From JAZNLR01 sp045579195 (GTDB lineage Bacteria; Bacillota; Clostridia; Christensenellales; CAMQZB01), in NCBI GenBank assembly GCA_045579195.1, contig JAZNLR010000032.1:1-12720 (forward strand): a stretch of DNA of 12,720 bases, in the 5' to 3' direction. The notes under the pieces are model-generated. The model was not told where the DNA came from and made no database searches. It worked only from the letters and a program-made list of their open reading frames with translations. Shown here in pieces: positions 12,566 to 12,720 of this stretch. Numbering within the stretch: the stretch's first letter is position 1; the number at the start of each line of letters is the position of its first letter. Position numbers and translations under genes: made by a program.

Positions 12566-12720
12566 ATGGCAAGAATTAAAAGAGCTGTAAACGCTCATAA
12601 AAAACGTAGACGTATATTCAAGCTTGCGAAAGGTTATTTCGGAGCAAAATCCAAACAGTATAAAACTGCTAAAGCGGCTGTTATGAAGTCACTGCGCTAT
12701 GCATACATCGGCCGTAAACT
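12566..12720 (+). CDS. rplT: 50S ribosomal protein L20, N-terminal part
   Basis: The gene runs off the window; 51 complete codons are visible of an expected 115-120. The sequence begins MARIKRAVNAHKKRRRIFKL and continues KGYFGAKSKQYKTAKAAVMKS, the conserved RNA-binding N-terminal tail of L20, which binds 23S rRNA early in 50S assembly. GGAGGT (12552-12557) precedes the ATG by 8 nt. In Firmicutes L20 is also the repressor of this operon, which matches the attenuator leader before infC. Confidence 0.98.
   Translation, partial: MARIKRAVNAHKKRRRIFKLAKGYFGAKSKQYKTAKAAVMKSLRYAYIGRK

Noticed and set aside
1..12720. CRISPR array, insertion sequence, tRNA or rRNA gene, phage or defence cassette
   Set aside because: No regularly spaced repeats, transposase motifs, cloverleaf-like sequence or rRNA signature was seen on reading; the window is conserved housekeeping genes plus a surface/sugar locus.

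Overview
The window looks like a stretch of chromosome from a low-to-mid GC, Gram-positive Firmicute, most likely an uncultured Clostridia-type spore former. Evidence: a YtxC-like gene directly before thrS, a tRNA-Thr T-box leader, an infC-rpmI-rplT operon behind an attenuator leader, a DUF3842-like fragment, strong AGGAGG-type ribosome binding sites, and short consensus promoters with simple hairpin terminators. The assignment to Clostridia is inference; no rRNA or tRNA gene is present to test it.

Left part (1-5060): the 3' end of a DUF3842-like gene converges on an AraC-family regulator (212-979, minus strand), with a hairpin between them that can terminate from both sides. A 427-bp regulatory gap with inverted and direct repeats separates the regulator from a divergently oriented gene for a very large secreted protein (1407-4984). 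That protein has a signal peptide, beta-rich sandwich-like regions, a Pro-rich linker, several Ig/PKD-like repeats and a C-terminal Cys-motif, membrane helix and Lys tail. Its reading frame is broken once, near codon 60, so the signal peptide and the body lie in different frames.

Middle part (5061-8676): a strong extended -10 promoter drives a cytoplasmic GH2 beta-galactosidase (5157-8069), followed 29 bp later by a RidA/YjgF imine deaminase. A surface protein that may bind glycans, an AraC sensor and a beta-galactosidase side by side suggest sugar sensing, binding and hydrolysis, but the surface protein's ligand is unknown.

Right part (8677-12720): conserved core. A YtxC-like gene is followed by a perfect-consensus promoter, a complete threonine T-box riboswitch (specifier ACC, antiterminator and terminator) and thrS. 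Next come a promoter embedded in an inverted repeat, an attenuator leader with two copies of an 8-mer competing for one partner, infC starting at the rare codon ATT (11793), rpmI, and the 5' end of rplT running off the window.

The genes are mostly ordinary. The more unusual items are the frameshifted giant surface protein with its Cys-type sorting tail, the repeats upstream of it, and the two RNA attenuators. I see no CRISPR array, insertion sequence, phage gene or defence cassette.
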